From Candidatus Humimicrobium oleiphilum (GTDB taxonomy: Bacteria; Actinomycetota; Humimicrobiia; Humimicrobiales; Humimicrobiaceae): a stretch of 64,000 nt of DNA. Shown piece after piece: positions 19,715 through 29,112 of the stretch. The number at the start of each line of letters is the position of its first letter. Position 1 is the stretch's first letter. The stretch lies in the NCBI GenBank assembly GCA_002304935.1, contig DBPS01000040.1:44517-108516 (forward strand). Reading direction: 5' to 3'. A model generated the notes under the pieces. It made no database searches. It was not told the origin of the DNA and saw only the letters and a program-made list of their open reading frames with translations. A program made the position numbers and the translations under genes.

Positions 19715-20465
19715 AATCTATAAAACAGGCCAGAACAGCGGCTTTATAATCGATTTTGATTATTTTAGCGGCCCTGTAAATATTTTGCTTGATCTGGTCT
19801 TCAAAAAAAGAGAATTTATCTATGAAATAAAAATCAGTGAAATAATCAGGGAATTTATAAGCTTTATCGATAAAAACAGAAATAATACACTTGAGGAGCT
19901 TTCTGGTTTTGTTTATATAATATCAATTATGCTTGATTTAAAATCAAAATCGCTTATTCCTTCAAGAAATAATAATGTTTTGCAGGAAGACAAAAATGAT
20001 AACCTGAACATCCTTAGACAAAGAGAAGATGAATACAGGACTTTCAGGCAAATAAGCGGATATTTTTCAGAATTGCTTGAAAATGAAGAAGTTTATTTTG
20101 TAAGGGAAGCACCGGTAGAAGAAGAATTCCTTGATTTTTTCAATGAAGTATTTAATAAAATCAAGGCAAAAGACCTACAGGATATTGCATCAGGGTTGCT
20201 ATCAGCAAAGCAGGAAAAATTCAATATTGTTGAATTTTATAATAAAAAAATTACAAAAAATATTTTTCAGGAAATAAAAAGAATAAAAAATGTTCTGCAG
20301 TCAAAAGATAATATTTCTTTTAAGGAACTTACCAATGAATACGATGAGCTTATTGATATAGTTATTGCTTTCTTGTCTATTCTCGAGCTTTATAAAAATG
20401 AAGACATTGATATCGAACAGTTTGAAATATTCGGAGAAATAATTATAAAGAAATTTGCAGCCTGA
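19707..20465 (+). CDS. scpA: Segregation and condensation protein A
   Basis: The kleisin subunit of the SMC-ScpAB condensin. The 252 residues open with FIIDFDYFSGPVNILLDLV (the helix that binds the SMC neck) and end in a winged-helix domain with a DIVIAFLSILELYKNEDI segment. The start is TTG, overlapping trpS by eight bases; no in-frame ATG fits the conserved N-terminus. scpB follows 31 bases downstream. Confidence 0.92.
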   Translation: MNEIYKTGQNSGFIIDFDYFSGPVNILLDLVFKKREFIYEIKISEIIREFISFIDKNRNNTLEELSGFVYIISIMLDLKSKSLIPSRNNNVLQEDKNDNLNILRQREDEYRTFRQISGYFSELLENEEVYFVREAPVEEEFLDFFNEVFNKIKAKDLQDIASGLLSAKQEKFNIVEFYNKKITKNIFQEIKRIKNVLQSKDNISFKELTNEYDELIDIVIAFLSILELYKNEDIDIEQFEIFGEIIIKKFAA

Positions 20466-20496
20466 TTTTTATAATAATATTTTTAAATGATATGGC

Positions 20497-21069
20497 ATGA
20501 TTGAAGAAAAAAACAAATATTTATCAGCATCGTTATATGACGAACTTATGGAAGGCAGGCCTGACTTAAAAACCTGCCTGGAAGGCATTATGTTTATTTC
20601 TGAAAAACCTGTTACTGTTTATGAAATTTCCAAAATATTAAATCTGGAAAAAAAGTTAGTCCAGGAAACAATAGACGAGCTGCAAGATGAGTATATAAAA
20701 AACAACAGAGGTTTTATAATCAGGAAAATCGGGAATGGATACCGTATGTACAGCAATCCTTCCTTAAAGGATGTACTAAAAAATTTTGTCAATACTTCAC
20801 AGAAAGCACATATTACCCAGGCTGCCCTGGAAACACTTGCTATAGTCGCATACAGGCAGCCGGTTACAAGGCAGCAGATTGCTGAAATAAGAGGAGTAAA
20901 AACTGACAGCATTGTAATAAACCTGGTAAACAAGGGACTTGTAAGAGAATCAGGCAGACTTAAAGTACAGGGCAGCCCTATATTATATCGAACAACTCCA
21001 AAATTCCTGGAAATGCTTGGATTAAAAAACATTAATGAATTACCTGAATTGAATATAAAGGAAGATTAA
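20497..21069 (+). CDS. scpB: Segregation and condensation protein B
   Basis: The second non-SMC condensin subunit, a dimer of winged-helix domains. The 190 residues include CLEGIMFISEKPVTVYEIS (about 24-42) and the highly conserved LETLAIVAYRQPVTRQQIAE and RGVKTDSIVINLVNKGLV (about 110-148), the second wing. It pairs with scpA immediately upstream. Confidence 0.94.
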   Translation: MIEEKNKYLSASLYDELMEGRPDLKTCLEGIMFISEKPVTVYEISKILNLEKKLVQETIDELQDEYIKNNRGFIIRKIGNGYRMYSNPSLKDVLKNFVNTSQKAHITQAALETLAIVAYRQPVTRQQIAEIRGVKTDSIVINLVNKGLVRESGRLKVQGSPILYRTTPKFLEMLGLKNINELPELNIKED

Positions 21070-21072
21070 AAA

Positions 21073-21795
21073 TTGTTAATAAGAATATCCAGGTTTCTGT
21101 CAAACGCAGGTATTGCTTCAAGACGTAAAAGCGAATCGCTGATACTTCAAGGTAAAATAAGCTTAAACGGGAACATTGTGAAAGATTTAAGCACCAAAAT
21201 TGATACACTAACAGATGAAGTAAGATTTCTTGATAAAAAAATTACGATACAGGAAAAAATATATCTGGCTTTAAACAAACCTGCCGGATATCTCTGTACT
21301 GTTAAGGATGATTTTAAAAGAGCAACAGTAATGGAGCTTGTCAAGGGGTTTAAAGATAATATAAGGTTATTTCCAGTTGGCAGGCTTGATTTTGATTCAA
21401 GAGGATTGATTTTGTTAACTAATGATGGGGATTTTGCACTAAAAATCACTCATCCAAGATACATGATACACAAATCATACGAAATATTACCTGACAGGCC
21501 GGTTGAGACTGAAGATCTAAATAAAATAAAAGAAGGCGTGGAATTGGAAGGACGAAAAGTAATAGTATCAGAATTAAAAACAAATACTTTAAAAGCTGAT
21601 AAAAATATTATTGAGATAACCATACATGAAGGAAGAAAAAGGGTGATTAGAAAGCTTTTTGATTTCCTGGGATATAAAGTCATGGACCTTAAAAGGACAA
21701 AGATCGGAGAGTTATCGTTAAGCAACCTTAAGGAAGGGAGATTCCGGATACTCGATAGTGATGATATAAACAAAATATTTAAGAAAAATATTTAA
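21073..21795 (+). CDS. rluB: 23S rRNA pseudouridine synthase RluB type
   Basis: Isomerises a uridine of 23S rRNA (RsuA/RluB/RluE/RluF family). An N-terminal S4 domain (about 1-60; RISRFLSNAGIASRRKSE) precedes the synthase core with PVGRLDFDSRGLILLTNDGD (101-120), where D106 is the catalytic aspartate. The start is TTG, three bases after scpB. The scpA-scpB-rluB order is conserved in Actinobacteria. Exact RsuA versus RluB specificity is inferred from context. Confidence 0.92.
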   Translation: MLIRISRFLSNAGIASRRKSESLILQGKISLNGNIVKDLSTKIDTLTDEVRFLDKKITIQEKIYLALNKPAGYLCTVKDDFKRATVMELVKGFKDNIRLFPVGRLDFDSRGLILLTNDGDFALKITHPRYMIHKSYEILPDRPVETEDLNKIKEGVELEGRKVIVSELKTNTLKADKNIIEITIHEGRKRVIRKLFDFLGYKVMDLKRTKIGELSLSNLKEGRFRILDSDDINKIFKKNI

Positions 21796-21932
21796 AGTCA
21801 ATAATAAAAATATATTTTGAATATTTTTTTCTTTTTTTATTATAATTAAAAAAATAAATTGATTTAAAAAGTTTTAAACTTTTTATTATTTAATAATTCA
21901 GAAAATATTCCTGGTTATCAAAAAGGTTTTAA

Positions 21933-23060
21933 ATGAAAAATATAAAAAATATTTCTGTTATAGGCCTGGGCCTGATAGGCGGTTCTCTGGCGATTGCTTT
22001 AAAAAATATCAAAAAAGATATAATTGTGACGGGTTTTGACAGGGATCCTGAATCTGTCAGTATAGCCTTATATAGAAAAATAATCGACATAGCTGCCGGC
22101 AGCTACAAAGAAGCGGTCACTGATGCTGATCTGGTTATTATTGCAACACCTGTAAGATTAATCGCTGATATTGCTTTTGAAATCAAAGACCATCTGAAAC
22201 CAGATACAATAGTAACAGATGTCGGAAGTGCAAAATTAAATATTGTTGAAAAAATAAATAAAATATTTCCAAAAGGTGTGATTTTTATTGGCGGCCATCC
22301 AATGGCCGGTTCTGAAAATGAAGGTGTCCTCAGTGCCAAATCAGATCTTTTTTTAAACGCATATTATATCCTGACACCTACGGATACAACCAGATCTGAA
22401 GCTCTGGTGTCTCTTCATAATCTATTTACAAAAATAGGCGCAAAAGTCATAACAGTATCTCCGGTGGAACACGATAAAATAGTTGCGCTGATAAGCCATC
22501 TTCCACACATACTTTCTACCAACCTTGTCGCACTTGTCGACAATAAGCAAAAGTCTATTAAAAATCTTTTTAAACTCTGTGCCGGAGGGTTTAGGGATAT
22601 GACAAGAATTGCTGCCTCCAACCCTAAAATGTGGGTGGATATAAGTCTTGAAAATAAAGAAGAGATAATAAACTCAATAGACGATTACATCGATTTCCTA
22701 AAAAGGTTCAGGGAAAGCCTTACAACGAATAATGAAGAATATATCAGGGAACACTATGATAGTGCCAAAGAGGCACGTTTAAACCTTCCAAAATACATTG
22801 ACAAAGACATATCCAAACTATATGAGGTACGGGTTGAGATGTCCGATATAAAAGGTGTTTTAAGCGAAATTACACTGGCTATTAGTTCTGCAGGAGTGAA
22901 TATTGAAGATATCTCGATTTTTCACTCAACAGAAATTCTTGGAAGAGGAATACTGAAAATACTTGTACATGGGGAAAATGCCGGTGCCATTTCAAAGGAA
23001 GCTCTGGAAAAATTAGGCCATCAGGCAAGCATAAAAAAAGTAATCGGGGAAGATGAATAA
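21933..23060 (+). CDS. tyrA: Prephenate dehydrogenase with ACT domain
   Basis: Oxidises prephenate (or arogenate) with NAD(P) on the tyrosine pathway. The 375 residues comprise a Rossmann domain with GLGLIGGSLA (11-20), DVGSAK (about 96-101) and GGHPMAGSENEG (about 115-126), a helical dimerisation domain with HD/LSHLPH, and a C-terminal ACT domain (about 295-370) likely to sense tyrosine. A 137-base AT-rich gap before it, with the AAAAAGTTT inverted repeat at 21866-21884, probably contains a new promoter. It overlaps or abuts aroA. Confidence 0.93.
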   Translation: MKNIKNISVIGLGLIGGSLAIALKNIKKDIIVTGFDRDPESVSIALYRKIIDIAAGSYKEAVTDADLVIIATPVRLIADIAFEIKDHLKPDTIVTDVGSAKLNIVEKINKIFPKGVIFIGGHPMAGSENEGVLSAKSDLFLNAYYILTPTDTTRSEALVSLHNLFTKIGAKVITVSPVEHDKIVALISHLPHILSTNLVALVDNKQKSIKNLFKLCAGGFRDMTRIAASNPKMWVDISLENKEEIINSIDDYIDFLKRFRESLTTNNEEYIREHYDSAKEARLNLPKYIDKDISKLYEVRVEMSDIKGVLSEITLAISSAGVNIEDISIFHSTEILGRGILKILVHGENAGAISKEALEKLGHQASIKKVIGEDE

Positions 23061-23073
23061 GGAAGAAACAAAC

Positions 23074-24366
23074 ATGGAAATAAAAGGTCCGTATAGCATT
23101 AACGGTATACTTGAAGTTCCGGGAGATAAATCTATTTCGCACAGATCTGTAATAATATCTGCCCTTACCAGGCAGAAAATCATAGTAGATAATTTTCTTT
23201 TATCACAGGATTGCATGAAAACACTAGGCATAATGGAAAAATTAGGTGTCAGATATGATTTAAATAAAACAAGCCTTTTGATACAGGGATGCGGTATTGA
23301 CGGATTTAACGAACCTGATGATGTTTTGTATGTCGGTAATTCCGGAACTACGATAAGGCTTCTGGCAGGTCTTTTATGCACATGTAGTTTTCTTTCTGTT
23401 TTAAGCGGCGATCCTTCTATTAATAACAGGCCCATGGACAGGATAATAAAGCCACTGAGAGAAATGGGTGCAGAGGTTTTTGGCAGATCAGGTAATAATA
23501 AAGCACCCCTTGTAATATTTGGTAAAGAATATCTTAAAGGAAAGACTTTTAATCTCAGCATTTCAAGTGCCCAGGTTAAATCATGCCTGCTTTTTGCAGG
23601 TATGTCTGCCGAAGGAGTTACTGAAATAAGACAACCTTCTGCATCACGAGACCATACAGAAAGAATGCTTGAATATTTTGGAGCAGAAATCGATTATAGC
23701 GAAGGAAATAATGTAAAGATTAAAAAATCAAGCCTTAAAGGGAGAAATTTATATATACCTGGTGATTTTTCATCTGCTGCATTTTTTATTATTGCCGCAC
23801 TTATCCTTGAAGACTCAGAAATCATCATAAAAAATGTGGGCATAAATCCTACAAGGACATATCTGCTTGAAATTTTAAAGAAAATGGGCGGCAACATAGA
23901 AATAATAAATTGCAGAACTACTAATAATGAACCTGTCGCAGATATCAAAGTATCTTCAAGTGAATTAAAAGCAACAGATATAAATGAAAAATTCATGCCA
24001 AATATTATTGATGAAATACCCATACTTAGTGTGGCATGTGCTTTTGCTTCAGGTAATACAATAATAAAAGGTGCGAAAGAATTAAGGGTGAAGGAAAGTG
24101 ACAGAATAAAAGCAATTGTAACTGAATTTGGTAAAATAGGTATAAAAATTAAAGAAAATGAAGATGGTTTTATTATTTATGGCAATAGAGAATATGATTT
24201 GCTGCAGGCAGACATTGAATCATATGGTGATCACAGAATAGCAATGGCACTTTCAATAGCGGCCCTGAAAGGCAGAAATAAAATATCGATAAAAAATAGT
24301 GGATGCATAGATACATCTTTCCCGGGTTTTAAAGAAAAACTATTCAGCATTATTAATTTAAAATAA
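23074..24366 (+). CDS. aroA: 3-phosphoshikimate 1-carboxyvinyltransferase (EPSP synthase)
   Basis: Joins PEP and shikimate-3-phosphate. Motifs in order are VPGDKSISHRSVI near the N-terminus, YVGNSGTTIRLLAGLL, ISSAQVKSCLLFAG, RDHTERML, the catalytic DEIPILSVACAFA, ELRVKESDRI and YGDHRIAMALSIAAL. The usual ATG at 23053 overlaps tyrA by eight bases, but GGAAG at 23061-23065 is correctly spaced for the ATG at 23074, which I prefer. The gene belongs to the tyrA-aroA-cmk cluster and continues the aromatic theme of aroK/B/Q at the other end of the window. Confidence 0.95.
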   Translation: MEIKGPYSINGILEVPGDKSISHRSVIISALTRQKIIVDNFLLSQDCMKTLGIMEKLGVRYDLNKTSLLIQGCGIDGFNEPDDVLYVGNSGTTIRLLAGLLCTCSFLSVLSGDPSINNRPMDRIIKPLREMGAEVFGRSGNNKAPLVIFGKEYLKGKTFNLSISSAQVKSCLLFAGMSAEGVTEIRQPSASRDHTERMLEYFGAEIDYSEGNNVKIKKSSLKGRNLYIPGDFSSAAFFIIAALILEDSEIIIKNVGINPTRTYLLEILKKMGGNIEIINCRTTNNEPVADIKVSSSELKATDINEKFMPNIIDEIPILSVACAFASGNTIIKGAKELRVKESDRIKAIVTEFGKIGIKIKENEDGFIIYGNREYDLLQADIESYGDHRIAMALSIAALKGRNKISIKNSGCIDTSFPGFKEKLFSIINLK

Positions 24367-24377
24367 CCATAATTATA

Positions 24378-25109
24378 TTGAGAAACAAAAAATTGAAAAA
24401 TTCAAATTCAAAAAACACGCAGAATATTATAACTATTGACGGACCGGCAGGCAGTGGCAAAAGCACTATAGCAAAACTTATAGCAAAAGATATCGGCCTG
24501 AGCTATATTGATACCGGTGCAATGTACAGAGCAATAACTTTAATAGCCCTTGAAAATAATATTGATCTTGAAGATGAAGAGGCTATTCTGGAAAAGGCAA
24601 AAAATTATACCATAAGACTTGATTCCAATGCATCTGATCCGGATAAATATACAAATATTTATCTTAATGACAGAGATATCACGATGGATATCCGTAGCAG
24701 GGAAGTAGGAGAAGCAGTTTCAATTGTTTCAAAACTATCCGGAATAAGAAAATTTCTTGTTTCTCTTCAGAGAGACCTGTCAGATAAACAGGCATCCGTA
24801 ATAGAAGGCAGGGATACCGGAAGTGTAGTCTGCCCTGATGCTATCTGTAAAATTTACCTTACTGCAGATATAGATGAAAGAGTTAAAAGAAGGGAAAAAC
24901 AGCTAAACAGTAACAGGCAGAAATCTGACAGAGTGCAGATTAAAAAAGAAATAGAGAACAGGGATAAGATCGACAGTACCAGGAAAGACAGCCCTCTTGT
25001 GATTCCCGATAATGCCCATGTAATTGATACTACAGGAATGAGTATTAAACAGGTATCCGATGAAATTAAAAATATTTATCACAAAGAAATAAAAAATAAA
25101 AACAAATAA
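24378..25109 (+). CDS. cmk: (d)CMP kinase
   Basis: Phosphorylates CMP and dCMP. Walker A GPAGSGKST lies after a ~20-residue polar N-terminal extension. SYIDTGAMYRAIT, the IEGRDTGSVVCPDA segment and the DSTRKDSPL lid follow in the family order. The start is TTG at 24378; a second in-frame TTG at 24393 would remove five residues. It is followed by plsC and ispH as in Clostridia. Confidence 0.94.
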   Translation: MRNKKLKNSNSKNTQNIITIDGPAGSGKSTIAKLIAKDIGLSYIDTGAMYRAITLIALENNIDLEDEEAILEKAKNYTIRLDSNASDPDKYTNIYLNDRDITMDIRSREVGEAVSIVSKLSGIRKFLVSLQRDLSDKQASVIEGRDTGSVVCPDAICKIYLTADIDERVKRREKQLNSNRQKSDRVQIKKEIENRDKIDSTRKDSPLVIPDNAHVIDTTGMSIKQVSDEIKNIYHKEIKNKNK

Positions 25110-25126
25110 TCCGGACAGGTTTTAAA

Positions 25127-25786
25127 ATGAAAATAAAGCTTTTTAAAACTAAGAGGAACAGGGCTTATTTATTTTTTTACAGGGTAATGCAGCTTATTGT
25201 AAATATTATATTTAAGCCATTATTCAGAATAGAAATAATAAACAGGGAAAAATCATTTCATAAAGGAAAACTTATTTTATGCTGTAATCATTTTAGTGCT
25301 TTTGATCCTGTGCTTATGGGTGAATATTACCCCAGACCGGTTTATTTTATGGCTAAAAGAGAGTTGTTCAGGAAATTTTTTTTCAGGATTTTAATAGAAT
25401 TCTTTAATGCTTTTCCAGTTAACAGATCAGGGGTAGACAGGAGTGCAATCAATAAAGCTGTGGATGTAATAAATTCAGGGAATACTCTTGGTATTTTCCC
25501 TGAAGGAACCCGCTCTTCCGGTGAAAAAATAGGCGCAGGACATAAAGGGCTGGCTCTGATAGCTTATCTGACAGGTGCTCCCATTTTGCCGATGGCAATT
25601 TGTGATTTAAAAAAAGTTTCACGTGGCAGAAAGAAAATCATATGGCCAAAAATAAGGATAATTTTTGGCGATATTATAAATACTGAAGAGATTTTTAACA
25701 AATATCCAAAAAAAGAAGGTATAAATATACTGGCATCAGCAGCTATAGATGATTTAAAAAAACTATTTTCTAAAATAAATTATTAA
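25127..25786 (+). CDS. plsC: 1-acyl-sn-glycerol-3-phosphate acyltransferase
   Basis: Adds the second acyl chain to lysophosphatidate at the inner membrane face. The 219-residue protein has an amphipathic, hydrophobic N-terminal region (about 12-35), catalytic NHFSAFD (NHX4D, about 52-58) and FPEGTRSSG (about 124-132). A weakly basic C-terminus follows. The gpsA gene further downstream supplies the glycerol-3-phosphate branch. No plsX or plsY is in the window. Confidence 0.9.
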   Translation: MKIKLFKTKRNRAYLFFYRVMQLIVNIIFKPLFRIEIINREKSFHKGKLILCCNHFSAFDPVLMGEYYPRPVYFMAKRELFRKFFFRILIEFFNAFPVNRSGVDRSAINKAVDVINSGNTLGIFPEGTRSSGEKIGAGHKGLALIAYLTGAPILPMAICDLKKVSRGRKKIIWPKIRIIFGDIINTEEIFNKYPKKEGINILASAAIDDLKKLFSKINY

Positions 25787-25788
25787 TT

Positions 25789-26649
25789 ATGCAGATTGTA
25801 ATAGGTAAATATTCAGGCTACTGTCCCGGAGTAAAAAGAGCCATAAAAATACTTGATGGCGCTATTGATGCTGCAGCAAAAAGCAAGACAAATAAAAACA
25901 TCTATACTGCAGGTGAAATTATACATAATCCCAGGGTAGTGGATTCATATCTTAAAAAAGGTGTGAATATTATGAAAAAGAGCTGCATTTTAAATCCTGA
26001 TGATACTCTTGTAATCAGATCACACGGGATAAGTCCGGAATTAAAAGACTCCTTTAAAAATATGGGTGCTGATATTATTGATGCCACTTGTCCTTTTGTT
26101 TCAAAAGCTCATGAAATAGCAAAAAAACTAAGCGAAGAAGGATATTTTATAATATTGATAGGTGAAAAAAATCACCCTGAAGTAAATGGAATAGCAGGAA
26201 ATATAAAAACCGGCTGTTATGCGATAATCGAAAATGAAAATGAAATAAAGAATTTAAACTGCAGGACGAAGATAGCTGTTCTTTCACAGACTACCCAGCC
26301 TGGTTATAATTTTGACATGATATGCCGTAAACTTATTGGAATGTTTTCCTGTGAAATCAGAATTTTCAGAACTATATGCCAGACCACCAATTTAAGGCAG
26401 AAAGAGGCTGTAAAGCTTGCTTCTCTTAACGATGTTATTATCGTTGTGGGTGGCAGAAACAGCGCAAATACCAAAAAACTTAATTGTATGGCTGCTTCTG
26501 TCCAGAAAAAAACATATCATATTGAAGATGAGGCGGAAGTGAAAAAAGAGTGGTTTAAAACAACTGATAAAGTAGCTATTATCAGTGGCGCATCAACGCC
26601 ATACGATGATCTTGAAAATGTCAGGAAGAAAATAGAAAGCTTTTTTTAA
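25789..26649 (+). CDS. ispH: 4-hydroxy-3-methylbut-2-enyl diphosphate reductase
   Basis: Last step of the MEP isoprenoid pathway, a 4Fe-4S enzyme making IPP and DMAPP. The three cluster cysteines are C12 (YCPGVKRAI), C101 (DATCPFVSKAH) and C197 (RTICQTTNLRQ). RSHGI, SQTTQPGY and GGRNSANTKKL are the usual substrate motifs. The 286 residues are a stand-alone form with no ribosomal protein S1 fusion. The start is two bases after plsC. Confidence 0.95.
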   Translation: MQIVIGKYSGYCPGVKRAIKILDGAIDAAAKSKTNKNIYTAGEIIHNPRVVDSYLKKGVNIMKKSCILNPDDTLVIRSHGISPELKDSFKNMGADIIDATCPFVSKAHEIAKKLSEEGYFIILIGEKNHPEVNGIAGNIKTGCYAIIENENEIKNLNCRTKIAVLSQTTQPGYNFDMICRKLIGMFSCEIRIFRTICQTTNLRQKEAVKLASLNDVIIVVGGRNSANTKKLNCMAASVQKKTYHIEDEAEVKKEWFKTTDKVAIISGASTPYDDLENVRKKIESFF

Positions 26650-26657
26650 TTTGCCAG

Positions 26658-27755
26658 ATGTCTATAAAAAAATGTCATAATAAATGTATTTTTTGTTTTA
26701 TTGAACAGCTTCCGGAAGGTTTAAGGAAAACACTTTATCTGAAGGACGATGACTATCTTGAATCTTTCAAGCATGGCAATTTTATAACCCTTACAAATTT
26801 AAATAATAAAGATATTGATAAGATAATCAAGTACAGTCTTTCTCCCTTGTATATATCGTTTCATAGCGCTGATTTAAAAACAAGAGACCTTATTTTTAAC
26901 AATAAAGAGCAGTTTAAGGCGATAGATTATCTAAAAAAACTTGATGAAAATAATATAGTTACAAATCTTCAGATAGTTGTATGCCCCGGAATAAATGATG
27001 GCGATGATCTTAAGAATACATTGAATTTTATAAATCATCTCAGAAACGTCCACTCAGTCGGACTGGTTCCTGTAGGTATAACCAAATATAATAAAAGTGA
27101 GAAAATCAATGGTTTTGACAGAATTCTTTCAAATAAACTGATAGATCTCATTGATTGTATTAAAGCAGATTACAATTCCGGAAATGTTTATATTTCGGAT
27201 GAATTCTACTTGTTGGCAGGCAGGGAGATCCCTGATTTTAAGCATTACAATGATTTTCCACAGATAGAAAATGGAATAGGCATGCTTGCTGATTTTAAAA
27301 ATGACTTTATCAGATTTTTGGACAAACCATTAATAAAAAATATTGAATATAAAGTCAATGGTAAAAAAGAAAAAAAAGAAAGCAGTATACTTGTTCTTAC
27401 ATCTGAATACTCTAAAAATTTTATAGAATCATTAATACAGGATTTAAAAAACAGAGTTGAAAAATTAAACATAAACTTAAACTTTAATATTAGTGTCTCA
27501 GAAGTCAAAAATGATATCTTCGGAGGGAATGTAAAAGTAACGGGGCTTCTTTCGTTCAATGATTTTTACAAACATGCTTTAAAAATAAAAGATATAAATA
27601 AGTATGATAAAATATTAATCTCAGATATTATATTCAATAAAAACGGAATAACTCTAGATGACAAAAGCAAGCATGACTTTAATAAAATATCAGAAAAAAT
27701 TTTTTTTGTAAAAAATAATGGCAATTCATTTGCAAAGGAGCTTTTAAAAATATGA
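26658..27755 (+). CDS. DUF512 family radical SAM-like protein lacking the PDZ domain
   Basis: A 365-residue protein of the DUF512/TIGR03279 family, whose function is unknown. The N-terminus carries CHNKCIFC (C6, C10, C13), matching the CX3CX2C cluster motif of radical SAM enzymes, then the family's EQLPEGLRKTLYLKDDDY and GNFITLTNL. The C-terminal half contains the DUF512 region. Family members normally have a PDZ-like domain of some 70 residues in front of the cysteines; here the ATG is five codons before the first cysteine and ispH ends eight bases upstream, so that domain is missing. It overlaps der by four bases, the usual partner in Clostridia. Confidence 0.82.
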   Translation: MSIKKCHNKCIFCFIEQLPEGLRKTLYLKDDDYLESFKHGNFITLTNLNNKDIDKIIKYSLSPLYISFHSADLKTRDLIFNNKEQFKAIDYLKKLDENNIVTNLQIVVCPGINDGDDLKNTLNFINHLRNVHSVGLVPVGITKYNKSEKINGFDRILSNKLIDLIDCIKADYNSGNVYISDEFYLLAGREIPDFKHYNDFPQIENGIGMLADFKNDFIRFLDKPLIKNIEYKVNGKKEKKESSILVLTSEYSKNFIESLIQDLKNRVEKLNINLNFNISVSEVKNDIFGGNVKVTGLLSFNDFYKHALKIKDINKYDKILISDIIFNKNGITLDDKSKHDFNKISEKIFFVKNNGNSFAKELLKI

Positions 27756-29065
27756 AAGATGGTTTCAGCGTTGTATCAGTAATTGGAAAACCAAATATTG
27801 GGAAATCAACTCTGATAAACAGGATTTGCTCCAGCAAAGAAGCAATCGTGCATGAGCATCCGATGATTACAAGAGACAGGAAATATTATAAAGCGGAATG
27901 GAACAATAAGATTTTTTATATATTGGATACAGGCGGTATGGATTTTAAACCTGATGATAAATTATCCTTGCAGATATTTCTTCAATCCCGAAAAGCAATA
28001 GATGAGTCAGATATTATTATTTTTCTTGTCAATTTAAGAGAACCATTATCAATGGCTGATGAGGAAATAATTTCACTTTTAAGGAAAACAGATAAAAAGA
28101 TTATATTTGCCGGTAACAAATGGGACAGTGAAAAAGGGGATTACTTTACTGAAGACTATCTTAAGCTTGGAATAGGTTATCCTTTAAAAATCTCTGCTAT
28201 GCATGGAATAAACATAGGCGATCTTCTTGATGAAATAACAGATAATATTAATAAAACAGAAGATGAAAGCCAGGAAGGAAAAGAAAACCTTATTCCGGAC
28301 ATTGCCATACTGGGACAGCCAAATTCGGGTAAATCCACGCTTTTTAATACTCTCATAAAAGAAGAAAGAGTTATTGTAAGCGAGATAGAAGGTACGACAA
28401 GAGACACTATCGACAGCATTCTTAATCATAATGATAAAAATTACAGATTCATTGACACTGCAGGATTAAAAAGAGACAAAGTCGTTGAAGAAGATTTGGA
28501 ATACTACAGCAAATTAAGAACTGTCAGAATAATAAAAGAAGCCCAGATAGGACTTGTCCTTATAGATAGCACTGTCAAAACAACAAAACAGGATATAAAC
28601 ATTATAAATACATGCTTGAAAAATGGTACAAGTGTCATTGTCCTTATCACAAAGACTGATCTGTCAGATAAGGAAAGCACAGACAATATAATAGAAGAAC
28701 TTGACAGAAAGCTTTATTTTGCAGATTATATCCCATTTATAAAAATAAGCGCAGTCAAAAATAAAGGTATTGAAAAAATATTTAAATATATAGATGCCAT
28801 CCTGCAGGAAAGAGCAAAAATCATTCCTGAAAACAAATTAATGACAATTTTCAAGCAAAAGGAAGATGCCAGCTATATATATGTTTCTGGAAAAAAATAC
28901 AAGCTTAAATTTATTAAACAGATAGGGACGAATCCTCCTTTTTTTCTTGTATTTTCCAATATGGATATTTCTGCAAAAACCAATATTAAAAATTATATAG
29001 AAAAAACACTGAGGGAGAATTTCGAGTTTAACGGTACTCCGATAATGCTGAAATTCAAATATTAA
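27752..29065 (+). CDS. der: Ribosome biogenesis GTPase Der (EngA)
   Basis: An essential double GTPase that assembles the 50S subunit. The first G domain has GKPNIGKST (12-20), DTGGMDF and NKWD; the second has GQPNSGKST (about 189-197), DTAGLKR and TKTD. The C-terminal KH-like domain ends in FEFNGTPIMLKFKY. The 437 residues are full length. The ATG overlaps the DUF512 gene stop (ATGA). Confidence 0.96.
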   Translation: MKDGFSVVSVIGKPNIGKSTLINRICSSKEAIVHEHPMITRDRKYYKAEWNNKIFYILDTGGMDFKPDDKLSLQIFLQSRKAIDESDIIIFLVNLREPLSMADEEIISLLRKTDKKIIFAGNKWDSEKGDYFTEDYLKLGIGYPLKISAMHGINIGDLLDEITDNINKTEDESQEGKENLIPDIAILGQPNSGKSTLFNTLIKEERVIVSEIEGTTRDTIDSILNHNDKNYRFIDTAGLKRDKVVEEDLEYYSKLRTVRIIKEAQIGLVLIDSTVKTTKQDINIINTCLKNGTSVIVLITKTDLSDKESTDNIIEELDRKLYFADYIPFIKISAVKNKGIEKIFKYIDAILQERAKIIPENKLMTIFKQKEDASYIYVSGKKYKLKFIKQIGTNPPFFLVFSNMDISAKTNIKNYIEKTLRENFEFNGTPIMLKFKY

Positions 29066-29112
29066 AAAGTTTGTTTATTTTATTGCAGCCATTATAAATG
29101 TATAAATAGAAT

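Noticed and set aside
21866..21884. AAAAAGTTT inverted repeat as a terminator after rluB
   Set aside because: The stem is almost all A-T with a one-base loop, and no T run distinct from the stem follows. It may instead be part of the tyrA promoter region.
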